DNA of 51,045 bases from Sedimentisphaerales bacterium (GTDB lineage Bacteria; Planctomycetota; Phycisphaerae; Sedimentisphaerales; SM23-30). The notes below the pieces were generated by a model. The model was given only the letters and a program-made list of their open reading frames with translations. It made no database searches and was not told where the DNA came from. Position 1 is the first letter of the stretch, and each line of letters starts with the position of its first letter. A program made the position numbers and the translations under genes. The DNA is taken from assembly GCA_016934515.1 (NCBI GenBank), contig JAFGSR010000071.1:1-51045 (forward strand). Reading direction: 5' to 3'. This document shows positions 24,598 to 33,461 of this stretch, in pieces.

Positions 24598-26769
24598 ATG
24601 CCGCGCTTGCGCAGCGAGTTGCAGGCGTCGGAGCAGCTCTATAGTGGGCAGCCTTATTGGGTGGTTAAGGATCCGGTGTCGCTGAAGTACTTTCGTTTTA
24701 ACCGGGAGGAATATTTCATTCTCAGCAAGCTGCGTGAGCGGATTACGCTTAATGAGTTGTTGGCGGCGCATCAGAAGGAATTTGAAAGTGATTTGTTGAG
24801 TCAGTCAGAGCTGGGTACTTTTATCAGTTCGTTGATGTCGCGGAATTTGCTGGTGATGGATCAGCCGAACCGGGATGAGATTTTGTATAACACGGCTCGG
24901 ACGCGGTGGCGGGGGCGGTTTATGTCCCAGATCAGCAATTTTATGTTTTTCCGGTTGCCGCTGTACGATCCGGACAAGTTGTTTAACCGGATGATTCCCC
25001 ATTTGCGTTTTATCTGGACCTGGCGTTTTTTTGCATTTTATCTGGTGCTGATGGTGACGGCGGGAGTGCTGGTGGCCAGGCGGTGGGACGAATTTGCGTC
25101 GATGTTTTATACGGAATTTTTCACGCTGCGCAACATTCCGGTATTGATGGTGATAATCTGGTTTGTCAAGACTCTGCACGAGTTCGGGCATGGCTTGACT
25201 TGTAAGAATTATGGTGGGGAAGTGCACGAGATGGGATTTCTGTTTTTGGTGTTTACTCCCTTTTTCTATTGCAACGTGACGGATGCCTGGACTTTTCCGG
25301 ATAAGCGTCGTCGTTTGCTGGTGACGGCGGGGGGAATAATGACGGAGTTGTGGTTTGCGGGATTAGCGGCGGTGGTTTGGTATTACACCCGGCAGCCGAG
25401 TTTTGTTCACGCGTTGGCTTTTAACATTGTAATTGTGTGCTCATTTTCAACAGTGATGTTTAACGCCAGTCCGTTGCTGAAGTATGACGGCTATTACCTG
25501 TTAATGGATTTGATAGAGATTCCGAATTTGCGTCAGCGGTCCACTGAATATGTAAGAGGGTTGTTGATTCATTATGTCTTCGGCGGCAGGGAGCAGCAGG
25601 TTCAGGAGGAGCATCGTTATCGGTATATATTTCCGATATATTCGATAGCGGCCTGGCTTTATCGCTGGTTTATTGTGGTAATGATACTGTATGGGGTATA
25701 TTTCATGTTGGAGAAATTGCACCTGATGTGGTTAGGTAGAGTGGTGGTGGGTATTTCAGCGATGACTATGTTGATTTTGCCGGTGTACAAGACGAGCAGT
25801 ATGATCGCCCGGAGCAGAGTTTCGATGGGGATTTCCAACGTTCGTTTGATAGTGCTGCTGGTGATAATTATTGGATTGGTGGGGATTGGATTGTTTTATC
25901 CGTATCAGCAGCACGTGACGCTTAATTTTGTGTTGGAGCCGGCCCAGGTGCACTGGATCAGGGCGGGAGTGGCCGGCAAGCTGCATTGGGCTGAGCATGT
26001 TAGTGAGGGGGCGTGGATTGAGGCGGACTCGCCGCGAGCGGTGCTGGCGCATCTGGAGAATCCGGAACTGATGCTCTGGAAACGTAAGCTGGATGCGGAG
26101 ATTGATCGGATAAAGTTTACGATAAATCAGTATCGGATGAGCAATGTTAGTGCATCGCAGGTGGAGGTTCTGGTGGAGCAGCGAAACTCCCGGGAGTTGG
26201 AGCGGCAGCGTTGTTTGGAGCGGATTTCCAAGCTGGAAGTGAAGGTGCCTTTTGACGGGGAGTTGCTGTCACGGGATTCGGATACCAGGATTATGGAAGG
26301 CAGGTATCTTCGTCCGGGGGATCCGTTGATGATGCTGGCGGATTCGCGGGAGATGCTGTGTAAGGTTTGGGTACCGGAGAAGACCTGGGCGCGGATTTTT
26401 AAGCAGGCGGGCAAGTTGGGCCAATCAGCCCAGATGATGCTTTACAGTTTCAGTAAGGAGCCGTTCACCGGTCGGGTAGTAGCAGTGAGTCGGCATCGTG
26501 AAGAGAACATGGGTGAATATGGCGAGAAGATGGCTTTGAGTAACAAAGTTGGCGGTGAGGTACTTACTGAGCATGATCCGGTAACGGGCAGAAATAAGCC
26601 CATTCAAGCTGTGTATGAAGTTACTATTCAGATTGATGAGGGTGGGCTTCCCGAAGCATCGCGATCATATATGTCGGGGCGGGTTCAAATTGATTGCGGC
26701 AAGAGTACGTTGTTTCAGTGGAGTAAGGAATCGCTGTTGCGTTTCATTTCGCCGGAGACCAGGCTCTGA
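24598..26769 (+). CDS. M50 site-2 protease fused to an HlyD-like domain, with PqqD-like N-terminus
   Basis: The protein of about 723 aa has three parts. Residues 1-100 look like a small winged-helix domain of the PqqD type (PYWVVKDPVSLKYFRFNREE, then ITLNELLAAH). A multi-pass membrane protease follows, with zinc motif HEFGH (194-198) and the second M50 motif NASPLLKYDG, whose Asp297 is the likely third metal ligand. After the last membrane segment (about 420-440) a HlyD-like barrel-sandwich and coiled-coil region runs to the end (GKLHWAEHVSEGAW and KVPFDGELLSRDSD). The metal ligands are intact, so it is probably active. The family cuts substrates within or near the membrane. The PqqD-like part could bind a leader peptide, which is an inference. 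It is last in the adaptor run and convergent with the helicase gene. Confidence 0.85.
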   Translation: MPRLRSELQASEQLYSGQPYWVVKDPVSLKYFRFNREEYFILSKLRERITLNELLAAHQKEFESDLLSQSELGTFISSLMSRNLLVMDQPNRDEILYNTARTRWRGRFMSQISNFMFFRLPLYDPDKLFNRMIPHLRFIWTWRFFAFYLVLMVTAGVLVARRWDEFASMFYTEFFTLRNIPVLMVIIWFVKTLHEFGHGLTCKNYGGEVHEMGFLFLVFTPFFYCNVTDAWTFPDKRRRLLVTAGGIMTELWFAGLAAVVWYYTRQPSFVHALAFNIVIVCSFSTVMFNASPLLKYDGYYLLMDLIEIPNLRQRSTEYVRGLLIHYVFGGREQQVQEEHRYRYIFPIYSIAAWLYRWFIVVMILYGVYFMLEKLHLMWLGRVVVGISAMTMLILPVYKTSSMIARSRVSMGISNVRLIVLLVIIIGLVGIGLFYPYQQHVTLNFVLEPAQVHWIRAGVAGKLHWAEHVSEGAWIEADSPRAVLAHLENPELMLWKRKLDAEIDRIKFTINQYRMSNVSASQVEVLVEQRNSRELERQRCLERISKLEVKVPFDGELLSRDSDTRIMEGRYLRPGDPLMMLADSREMLCKVWVPEKTWARIFKQAGKLGQSAQMMLYSFSKEPFTGRVVAVSRHREENMGEYGEKMALSNKVGGEVLTEHDPVTGRNKPIQAVYEVTIQIDEGGLPEASRSYMSGRVQIDCGKSTLFQWSKESLLRFISPETRL

Positions 26770-26828
26770 GTTAAGGGAATCCTTACGCTGTTCATAATTG
26801 AGGGTGTTACGAAACAGCTTCTTAGAAA

Positions 26829-28934
26829 TTATTGTGGTTTTTCGATTCGGACGGGGCAGGAGGGCAGGGCTCGGAGGAAAGCTCTGCCGTAATTTTTGGT
26901 GACAATTCTGGGATCGAGGATTACTACGATTCCGTTATCGGTTTTGGTTCTTATCAGGCGTCCGAATCCCTGTTTGAGTTTCAGGATGGCTTCGGGCAGT
27001 TGATAGTCGAAGAAGGGGCTGCCGCCGGTTTGCTTGATTTGTTCGAGGCGGGCCTGGAGCAGAGGGTGGTCGGGTACAGAAAAGGGGAGCTTTAAGATGA
27101 TGACGTTGCTCAGGGCGGCTCCGGGAACATCGACACCTTGCCAGAAGGTGTCAGTTCCCAGCAGGACGCTATGGGGGTTCCGGCGGAAGTCATCCAGCAG
27201 GGCGGTGCGGTTTTTTCCTTTTTGTTGAAACAGCAGAGGAAAATGGTATTGGGAGCAGAAGTCCTGCAACTTGCCGGCGAGGTGATTTAGCTGTTTGAAG
27301 CTGGTGCAGAGCACAAAGGCGTGGCCTTGGGTTTGAGTCAGATATTTTTCGATGATCGGCACAGCGGCATCCAGGTAAGTTTCCTGCTGTCTTTGCGGTT
27401 CAGGCAGTGAGGTTTCGATGTGAACGACGACTTGGTTCTGATAGTCAAAAGGAGACCCCAGTTGAACCGGGGTGAACTGATCGAGGCCCAGGCGGCAGCA
27501 GAAAAATTCGAACCCGGTCGATTGATTTTTTTTAGGGGCGGCTTTGGAGGGGCTCATCGAGTGAGTGCTGTTCTGTTGGGAAGTTGAAACTGAGGCTGAT
27601 GTTTCTGTTTGTGGGGTGGACGGGCTGATTGATTGCGGCTCGGTTATTTGGCTGGTGGTGCTGAGGGTGGCGCTGGTAAGCACGACGGAGGAGAATTGTT
27701 CGAAGAGGGATTTTTTTAGCAGTTCACCGATGTGCAGTGGTGCCGAGCACAGGGTAACAATGGGGTGGTGGCGGCGTTGGCGGATTTCAGTCCAATAGAC
27801 GCTGTCGCCCAGGCGTTGCTGAATGAACACTTCGAGGTCATGGGCAAAAGCCCAGCAGCGTTGTGCGTAAGAGTTAAGTTCCAGCTTTTCCTGTTCTTCG
27901 GTTGAGGACTGGGCGAGGTCGCGCAGGTGATCGCCGAGTTTGTTCAGGGGATTGGTGAGTGGGTTTTTGAAGGTGTGCCGGCTGTCGATTCGGCCGTTGC
28001 CTCCGGAAGCGAACTGTTTGTCGATGAAATATTGAAAGTCGCTGAAGAGGATGTTGGATTTTTCGTGGGATTTTTTAATCAGATCGACAGTGGTTTCGGT
28101 ATGGTGCGGGGCGAGGATGCCTTTTTGAGTTTTGGGATTGAAGATTCGGTTGAGCAGGAAGGAAACCTGGCTGTTGCTGATGCGCAGGCCGAAATGTTTA
28201 CTGGCGACGTTTTCGGTGTTGTGGGCCTCGTCGATAACGATTAAATCGGTTTTGGGCAGAATGGAGCCGCCCTGCAAGCGTAAAGACAGGTCGCAAAACA
28301 GCAGGGCATGGTTGGTGATAATCAGGTCGGCACCGTACATGCGGCGACGGGCTTTCTGGTAGAAACAGGTGCTGTGGTGGACGCAATGTTTTCCCTGACA
28401 GGTGCTGTTTTCGCTGGAAACCATTTCCCAAACGGCAGGGGGTGGTTTGATGTGAAGATCGCTGAGGGAACCGTCGCGGGTGTTCAGGGCCCAGTTGCCG
28501 AGTTCTTCCAGGGCGGTAAAATCTTCCTGCTTGTCGAAAAGAGTAGCCTGGCGTCTTTGGGCCAGATCGAAACGTCGCCAGCAAAAATAATTTTCCCGCC
28601 CCTTGGCCAGGACCGCGGTGAATTTGATGTTGCTGACCTTGGCCAGGAAGGGGATGTCCTTGAGCATCAACTGTTCCTGGAGCGAAATGGTGTAAGTGCT
28701 GATGATGACTTTTTTTCGGAATTTAGTGGCCTGTTGCAGGGCGGGGATCAGATAGGCAAAGCTTTTCCCGACGCCGGTGCCGGCTTCGAGGACCAGGTGT
28801 CCGGGCTTCTCGAAAGCCTGGGTGATGGCCTGGGCCATTTTGATTTGCTGGGGGCGCATCTCATAGGAAACGAGCGTTTGTGCAATAGCACCGTCGGGCG
28901 AGAGCAGCTTTTGCGGATCGAAATCATTTGGCAT
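26829..28934 (-). CDS. dinG: DinG-family ATP-dependent helicase with iron-sulfur cluster site
   Basis: The 701-aa superfamily 2 helicase of the XPD/DinG type has a Walker A loop at about residues 52-58 (GTGVGKS). Four cysteines (C118, C179, C184, C190) are spaced as in the iron-sulfur cluster domain, and the DEAH box is at 235-238. The C-terminal helicase motifs include [15 protein letters not shown] and [13 protein letters not shown]. It unwinds DNA 5' to 3', acting in repair and on R-loops in known relatives. A Ser/Thr/Gln-rich stretch of about 45 residues near 440-485 interrupts the motor region and is probably a disordered insertion. Its start overlaps the end of thiG by 11 bp, so they are probably cotranscribed. 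Whether it is DinG or YoaA cannot be decided here. Confidence 0.9.
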   Translation of the reverse strand: MPNDFDPQKLLSPDGAIAQTLVSYEMRPQQIKMAQAITQAFEKPGHLVLEAGTGVGKSFAYLIPALQQATKFRKKVIISTYTISLQEQLMLKDIPFLAKVSNIKFTAVLAKGRENYFCWRRFDLAQRRQATLFDKQEDFTALEELGNWALNTRDGSLSDLHIKPPPAVWEMVSSENSTCQGKHCVHHSTCFYQKARRRMYGADLIITNHALLFCDLSLRLQGGSILPKTDLIVIDEAHNTENVASKHFGLRISNSQVSFLLNRIFNPKTQKGILAPHHTETTVDLIKKSHEKSNILFSDFQYFIDKQFASGGNGRIDSRHTFKNPLTNPLNKLGDHLRDLAQSSTEEQEKLELNSYAQRCWAFAHDLEVFIQQRLGDSVYWTEIRQRRHHPIVTLCSAPLHIGELLKKSLFEQFSSVVLTSATLSTTSQITEPQSISPSTPQTETSASVSTSQQNSTHSMSPSKAAPKKNQSTGFEFFCCRLGLDQFTPVQLGSPFDYQNQVVVHIETSLPEPQRQQETYLDAAVPIIEKYLTQTQGHAFVLCTSFKQLNHLAGKLQDFCSQYHFPLLFQQKGKNRTALLDDFRRNPHSVLLGTDTFWQGVDVPGAALSNVIILKLPFSVPDHPLLQARLEQIKQTGGSPFFDYQLPEAILKLKQGFGRLIRTKTDNGIVVILDPRIVTKNYGRAFLRALPSCPVRIEKPQ

Positions 28935-29718
28935 GTGGTGCGATTGTTCCTTCCATAGGGGAACTGGCGTTGGCGTAGAGTTTTCGGGGGATTCTACCGG
29001 CCAGATAGGCTTGTCGGCCGGCGATGAGAGCGTGCTTCATGGCTTTTGCCATCAGGACCGGATCTTTGGCCGAAGCGATCCCGGTGTTGAGCAAAATGCC
29101 CTCGGCGCCCAGTTCCATACCGATGGTTACGTCGCTGGCGGTTCCCACGCCGGCATCGACGATGATAGGTACGTTGGCTCTTTCCAGGATGATGCGAATG
29201 TTGTTGGGATTTAAGATGCCTTGGCCGGAGCCGATGGGGGCGGCGGCGGGCATGACGCTGGCGGCACCGGCGTTTTCGAGGTTTTTGGCCATTACGGGGT
29301 CGTCGTTGGTGTAAACCAGGACGGTAAAGCCCTCTTTGACGAGGGTTTCGGTGGCTTGGAGGGTGCCCACCGGATCGGGCAGGAGGGTTTGTTTGTCGGC
29401 AAGCACTTCGAGCTTTACCCAATCGGTTTCGAGAAGTTCCTGAGCCAATCTGGCGCAACGTACGGCATCCTCAGCGGAAAAGCACCCGGCGGTGTTGGGC
29501 AGCAAGGTGTATTTGTCACGATCAAGGAAATCGAGGATGTTTCTTTTTTGATCGTCGAAAAGCCTTTCCCGACGGATGGCAACGGTTACCACATCGCAGC
29601 CGCTGGCTTCCAGGGCCTGCTGCATGATTTCAAAAGTCTGATATTTTCCGGTTCCGACTATCAGTCGGCTTTTGAGTTCGTATGAGCCAATTTTTAGATT
29701 AGTATCGTTTTCGGTCAT
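28924..29718 (-). CDS. thiG: Thiazole synthase
   Basis: The 264-aa protein is a ThiG-type TIM barrel close to the usual length of about 255-265 aa. It builds the thiazole ring of thiamine from 1-deoxy-D-xylulose 5-phosphate, dehydroglycine or glycine imine, and sulfur carried by ThiS. The Schiff-base Lys is in DWVKLEV (K102). The phosphate-binding end includes [13 protein letters not shown] and [15 protein letters not shown]. It follows thiS by about 40 bp and overlaps the helicase gene by 11 bp. No other thiamine gene is in the window, so thiC, thiE and the rest must lie elsewhere. Confidence 0.96.
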   Translation of the reverse strand: MTENDTNLKIGSYELKSRLIVGTGKYQTFEIMQQALEASGCDVVTVAIRRERLFDDQKRNILDFLDRDKYTLLPNTAGCFSAEDAVRCARLAQELLETDWVKLEVLADKQTLLPDPVGTLQATETLVKEGFTVLVYTNDDPVMAKNLENAGAASVMPAAAPIGSGQGILNPNNIRIILERANVPIIVDAGVGTASDVTIGMELGAEGILLNTGIASAKDPVLMAKAMKHALIAGRQAYLAGRIPRKLYANASSPMEGTIAPHAK

Positions 29719-29756
29719 TTTGGAATCCTTTAGTTAAGTGGCTGCTAATAAATGGT

Positions 29757-29966
29757 TTATGAACCTCCGCCCACAATAGTTACGATTTCCAGCACGTCTG
29801 CATTTTTTAAAATCGTCTGGGAGTGCATTTTTTTAGGGCAGATTTGCTGATTTATTTCGACGGCAACCGGGCCGGAAAGGTTAAATTTTTCGAGCAGATC
29901 GCGTACCGATGAGCCTTGCTCAAGCTGTTTTGCCTGGCCATTTATGGTTATTTGCATTTCTGCCAT
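29757..29966 (-). CDS. thiS: Sulfur carrier protein ThiS
   Basis: The 69-aa beta-grasp protein begins MAEMQITINGQAKQLEQGSS and ends EIVTIVGGGS. ThiS is adenylated and thiolated at a C-terminal Gly-Gly, then passes sulfur to ThiG. Here the chain ends Gly-Gly-Gly-Ser, so one extra residue follows the glycines; the codons before the stop were read directly. The protein may need trimming before activation, or a Ser tail may be tolerated. It is directly upstream of thiG. Confidence 0.93.
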   Translation of the reverse strand: MAEMQITINGQAKQLEQGSSVRDLLEKFNLSGPVAVEINQQICPKKMHSQTILKNADVLEIVTIVGGGS

Positions 29967-30140
29967 GATTTATTCGAAATAAAAGATAAAATTTTCTGAT
30001 CTAACACCGCAAAAAGCAATTATAGATTTTGCCGCTTGACAGGTCAAGGGAGGGTTTTCTGGGCCTAAACAGCGGTTAAAACCTTATATTTTAAGGAATT
30101 AACGTACAACTGTCAGATTAGCGGTAGCGGGGATGGAATT

Positions 30141-31121
30141 TTATCCGATTTCCCGGGTTCTGAACAAAATAATCGCGAACAACAGGCATGCTGTAACGTA
30201 GAAAAAGGCGTATAAGGCGACCTGGGCGATATAATCCAGCGGTAAGGGAGTTCCCTGATAGGTTGTATTAGTAACCACGCTGAAGCTGATATTTGGAACG
30301 ACAGCAAGGACCGCCCAGGCGAGGTAGCTAGCTAAGCCGGATTGGGCACGGGCGACAGGGCCGAGCCAGTTTTCCAGGATGGCACCGAGGACAAAGATCA
30401 GGCAGCAGAAAACTAAGGTGGTAATCAGGTTAAATCTAATAGCGGCGGCTACGGCAATAGCGGTCATTATTATTACGGAAATGATAGTTAAAGCCATGGG
30501 TGCCAGGATGTTCCATTGAAGATGATTTTCGGCGGGATTAACTTTCCAGTGAGGATCGAGCAGGTAAAGCAGTAGAATAACGATAGTGGCTAGCAAGCCT
30601 CCGGTGATTATGGTGGTTGAGCTGAAACGCCATTTGTAAAAATAGTTACCGGCCAGGCTGATTAAAAAAGTAAGCCCCAGGCCGACACTACCGAGTGTCA
30701 TTATGACGCTGTCGTGTTTATCAGCTGAGTCTTGCATGACACCATGACGGATGACCATCAACAGGACCAGGCAGAGCAGATATTCGGCAAGGATAACCGC
30801 TCCGACGATGCCGATGAATTTGCCCAGGACAAACATGCCGCGACCGACGGTTTTGGAGATAACGGTCAGAGCGGTTTTGTTCTCGATTTCTTCGGAGACC
30901 ACCGAAGTGGCGGCAAAGACGGCCAGGAGCATTCCCGCCAGCATGATGGTGGAGAGCCCGATGTCTTTGAGCAATTGGTTGTCGTCTTCGAGGGTGAACA
31001 TTGCCAGGGACGGGCAGAGGATAAGGACCAGAATTGTGCTGATTACCATAATTCCGAAAATTGGCTGTCGGAGCGTTTCGGTGAAAGTATTGGTTATGAT
31101 AGCGAAAAATTTATACGGCAT
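30141..31121 (-). CDS. ABC-2 type transporter permease
   Basis: The 326-aa protein has about seven predicted membrane segments and the ABC-2 signature FAATSVVSEEIENKTALTVISKTVGRGMFVLGKFIG, which resembles the conserved cytoplasmic segment of drug, polysaccharide or copper-type ABC-2 permeases. No ABC ATPase lies next to it. The nearest is at 38103 on the other strand, so it may use that one or one outside the window. It lies 175 bp upstream of thiS on the same strand and is divergent from the SPFH cluster. The substrate is unknown. Confidence 0.83.
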   Translation of the reverse strand: MPYKFFAIITNTFTETLRQPIFGIMVISTILVLILCPSLAMFTLEDDNQLLKDIGLSTIMLAGMLLAVFAATSVVSEEIENKTALTVISKTVGRGMFVLGKFIGIVGAVILAEYLLCLVLLMVIRHGVMQDSADKHDSVIMTLGSVGLGLTFLISLAGNYFYKWRFSSTTIITGGLLATIVILLLYLLDPHWKVNPAENHLQWNILAPMALTIISVIIMTAIAVAAAIRFNLITTLVFCCLIFVLGAILENWLGPVARAQSGLASYLAWAVLAVVPNISFSVVTNTTYQGTPLPLDYIAQVALYAFFYVTACLLFAIILFRTREIG

Positions 31122-31403
31122 TATTTACTCCTGTAAGGCTTGCCGGGCCAAGGTTTAATCTTGTATTGATGTTGACATAAGGTGGTAAGATTTTCAATAA
31201 AAATTCTAAATATCTAGGGCGTAATAATTTATAGCTTTAGGGTTGCATAATTTTATTTAATAATTATCATATTTGCTGCTTTTATGTTTGATTATAATTA
31301 TAGGACGTTATCTGTTAAATAATAACCGAGAACACAATAAGGTTACGTTGCATTAAAATAGAGGTTCGTTTCGCTAAGAAAAAGATGCGAGCCAAATAGG
31401 GAA
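31122..31403. other. AT-rich divergent promoter region
   Basis: The 282-bp AT-rich gap separates the ABC-2 permease (minus) from the SPFH cluster (plus). A perfect TATAAT at 31293-31298 lies within the palindrome TATAATTATA. The best upstream match is TTGCTG at 31273-31278 with a short 14-bp spacer. This is the likely promoter area for the long plus-strand run to about 38 kb. Confidence 0.45.
31293..31298 (+). promoter_or_regulatory. Perfect -10 hexamer upstream of the SPFH cluster
   Basis: TATAAT lies about 105 bp before the first SPFH start codon. The -35 region is weak (TTGCTG, 14-bp spacer), so an activator or another sigma factor may be involved. Confidence 0.35.
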
Positions 31404-33461
31404 ATGAGTGATTTTATGAGTAAAAGCACTAATTTATCACCCCGGCGGGCGGAAGTGTTATCTCTGATAGCATTAGTACTGCAGACTTTGTTTTTCATTT
31501 TTGCGATGCTGATTGCCAATAAGGCCTATTCTCTGGCAGGGCGGGTGGTTGCCTGGCACTTTTTGGGAGGGGTCGGGATTTGGCTGATTTTGATATTGCA
31601 GTTCCGCCAGCGCCGTCTGGCCCTGGAGGAGCATCTCGATGTTGAGCAGTATCAACGTCTCAAACGGGAAGGTAAGGACACTTCGGTTTTTGAGGGTTCG
31701 GTGGTCGAAGGCTCTCTGCATCTGGCCCAGCGGCGACTGAACTGGCTGGAGAAGTATTTGTTACCGATCTTTTCGGTGTTGACGGCGGTTTACCTGCTGG
31801 TGATGGGTTTTTTACTTTTTCGTACAATAAGTGTAACGAAAGAACTGATTACTGTTAGTCCGGAGGCGCGGGACAGTTTTCTGGAATCGGCGTTGTATAT
31901 GGTGCTGCTGGCGGTAGTTAGTTTTTTGTTTTCCCGGTACGCTTCGGGGATGAGTCAGCAAAGCCAGTGGCGGCCATTACGAGCCGGGGGAAGTTATCTC
32001 TTCAGTAACGCGTTATCCTGTTTTGCCCTGGCGATAATTTTTGCGATCATAGTCTTAACCGACAACACCAGTTATGCAATATCTGAACGCATAATGGCTT
32101 ATGTGATGGTTGCGGTGATGATGGTAATTGGCGTCGAAATCATTTTGAATCTGGTGCTGGATGCGTTTAGCCCGCGAGTTAAGGGGCGATACCGTCGGGC
32201 GGCGTTTGAGTCGCGATTGTTAGGTTTGTTCAGTGAGCCGGGCGGGATCATGCGGACCGCGGCACATGCGATAGATTATCAGTTTGGTTTTAAGGTTTCG
32301 GATACCTGGTTTTACAAGCTGCTGGAGCGGGCGGTGGTACCGTTGCTGCTGATACAGCTTTTGGCATTGTATGTGTTGAGTTGTGTTGCGATTATACCTC
32401 CGGGTAATGTGGGGGTGCTGGAGCGTTGGGGGCGTCCGACGAATAAAGATAATCCATTGGCCAGTGGCATTCATTTAAAGTTGCCCTGGCCCATTGATCA
32501 GGTGCGTCCGTTTCCTGTGGATCGGCTGCAGGTGTTAGAGATTGGCTATAAGAAAAAACCACCGCAAGTTGACCAACTGGGCAATAAACAGGCGGACATG
32601 ACACCAATTTTATGGTCCAAGGAGCACTGGGCGGAGGAATATCCAATTCTGGTGGCCAGTGGCGTAACAGAAGAGCGGAAAACCAGCCCCGCCGAGGCTG
32701 AACAGGTTGAATTGGGCGGGCCATCAGAGACCTCAGGAGGTGTGCCGGAAAAGAAAATAAGCGGCTTTAATATGCTGATAGTCGCTTTGGCGGTGCACTA
32801 TCGGATCAGAGATGTTGCCCAGTACGGCTACGGAAATGATTACTGTTATGCAGATCCGCGCAGTTTGATTGAGTCGATCTGCAACCGCCAGGCGATGTAT
32901 CATGCGGCCAATTCGGATATGGAAACCCTGTTAGGCCCGGGCAGTTACCTGACGATGCAGAACTTGAAGAATTTAATTCAAGCCAAGGTGGATGAATACA
33001 AAATGGGCGTGGAAATTGTTTTTGTCGGGATCGAGTCGGTCCATCCGCCCATCGAAGTGGCGCCGGCTTTTGAAGAGGTGATCTCGTCCTTGCAGGAGAA
33101 GCAGGCTAAAATTCTGGAAGCTTTGGGGCAGGCCCAAGAGATTATGGCCCAGGCGAAATCCGAGTCGGTAGTGCAAAAAAACCAGGCCCAGGCTTATGCT
33201 TTTGAAAGAGAGGTTCTGGCCAAAGCGGACGCGGATCGGTTTGCTCATCAGGTAACTGCTTATGAAAAGGGGCGTAATGTTTATCTGGAGCGGGAATATT
33301 TGTCAATTCTGGAAGAGATGTTACCGTCGATGCGAAAGTACGTGTTGACGTCGGATAATGTGGATAGTTGGGTGTATGAGATGGATATGAAGGAAAAACT
33401 CCAATCAGACATATTCAGCGAAATTGGTGTTACCAAAGAGGCTGAGGAGGCCCCGAGATGA
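31404..33461 (+). CDS. Polytopic SPFH/band-7 (HflK-like) membrane protein
   Basis: The 685-aa protein has about six predicted membrane segments in its first 250 residues and another at about 325-345. An SPFH/band-7 domain follows (about 345-600; IPPGNVGVLERWGRPT and LASGIHLKLPWPIDQV are typical openings), and then an Ala/Gln/Glu-rich coiled coil (about 560-640). HflK and stomatins normally have one N-terminal membrane segment, so the polytopic half is unusual. SPFH proteins form large ring assemblies; HflK/HflC enclose the FtsH protease, but ftsH is not in this window. The stop overlaps the next start by 4 bases (ATGA). An alternative ATG lies at 31416. Confidence 0.82.
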   Translation: MSDFMSKSTNLSPRRAEVLSLIALVLQTLFFIFAMLIANKAYSLAGRVVAWHFLGGVGIWLILILQFRQRRLALEEHLDVEQYQRLKREGKDTSVFEGSVVEGSLHLAQRRLNWLEKYLLPIFSVLTAVYLLVMGFLLFRTISVTKELITVSPEARDSFLESALYMVLLAVVSFLFSRYASGMSQQSQWRPLRAGGSYLFSNALSCFALAIIFAIIVLTDNTSYAISERIMAYVMVAVMMVIGVEIILNLVLDAFSPRVKGRYRRAAFESRLLGLFSEPGGIMRTAAHAIDYQFGFKVSDTWFYKLLERAVVPLLLIQLLALYVLSCVAIIPPGNVGVLERWGRPTNKDNPLASGIHLKLPWPIDQVRPFPVDRLQVLEIGYKKKPPQVDQLGNKQADMTPILWSKEHWAEEYPILVASGVTEERKTSPAEAEQVELGGPSETSGGVPEKKISGFNMLIVALAVHYRIRDVAQYGYGNDYCYADPRSLIESICNRQAMYHAANSDMETLLGPGSYLTMQNLKNLIQAKVDEYKMGVEIVFVGIESVHPPIEVAPAFEEVISSLQEKQAKILEALGQAQEIMAQAKSESVVQKNQAQAYAFEREVLAKADADRFAHQVTAYEKGRNVYLEREYLSILEEMLPSMRKYVLTSDNVDSWVYEMDMKEKLQSDIFSEIGVTKEAEEAPR

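Noticed and set aside
30141-31121. ABC-2 permease as an established partner of the ATPase at 38103
   Set aside because: They are 7 kb apart and on opposite strands, and the ATPase has its own adjacent permease, so the partnership is unproven.
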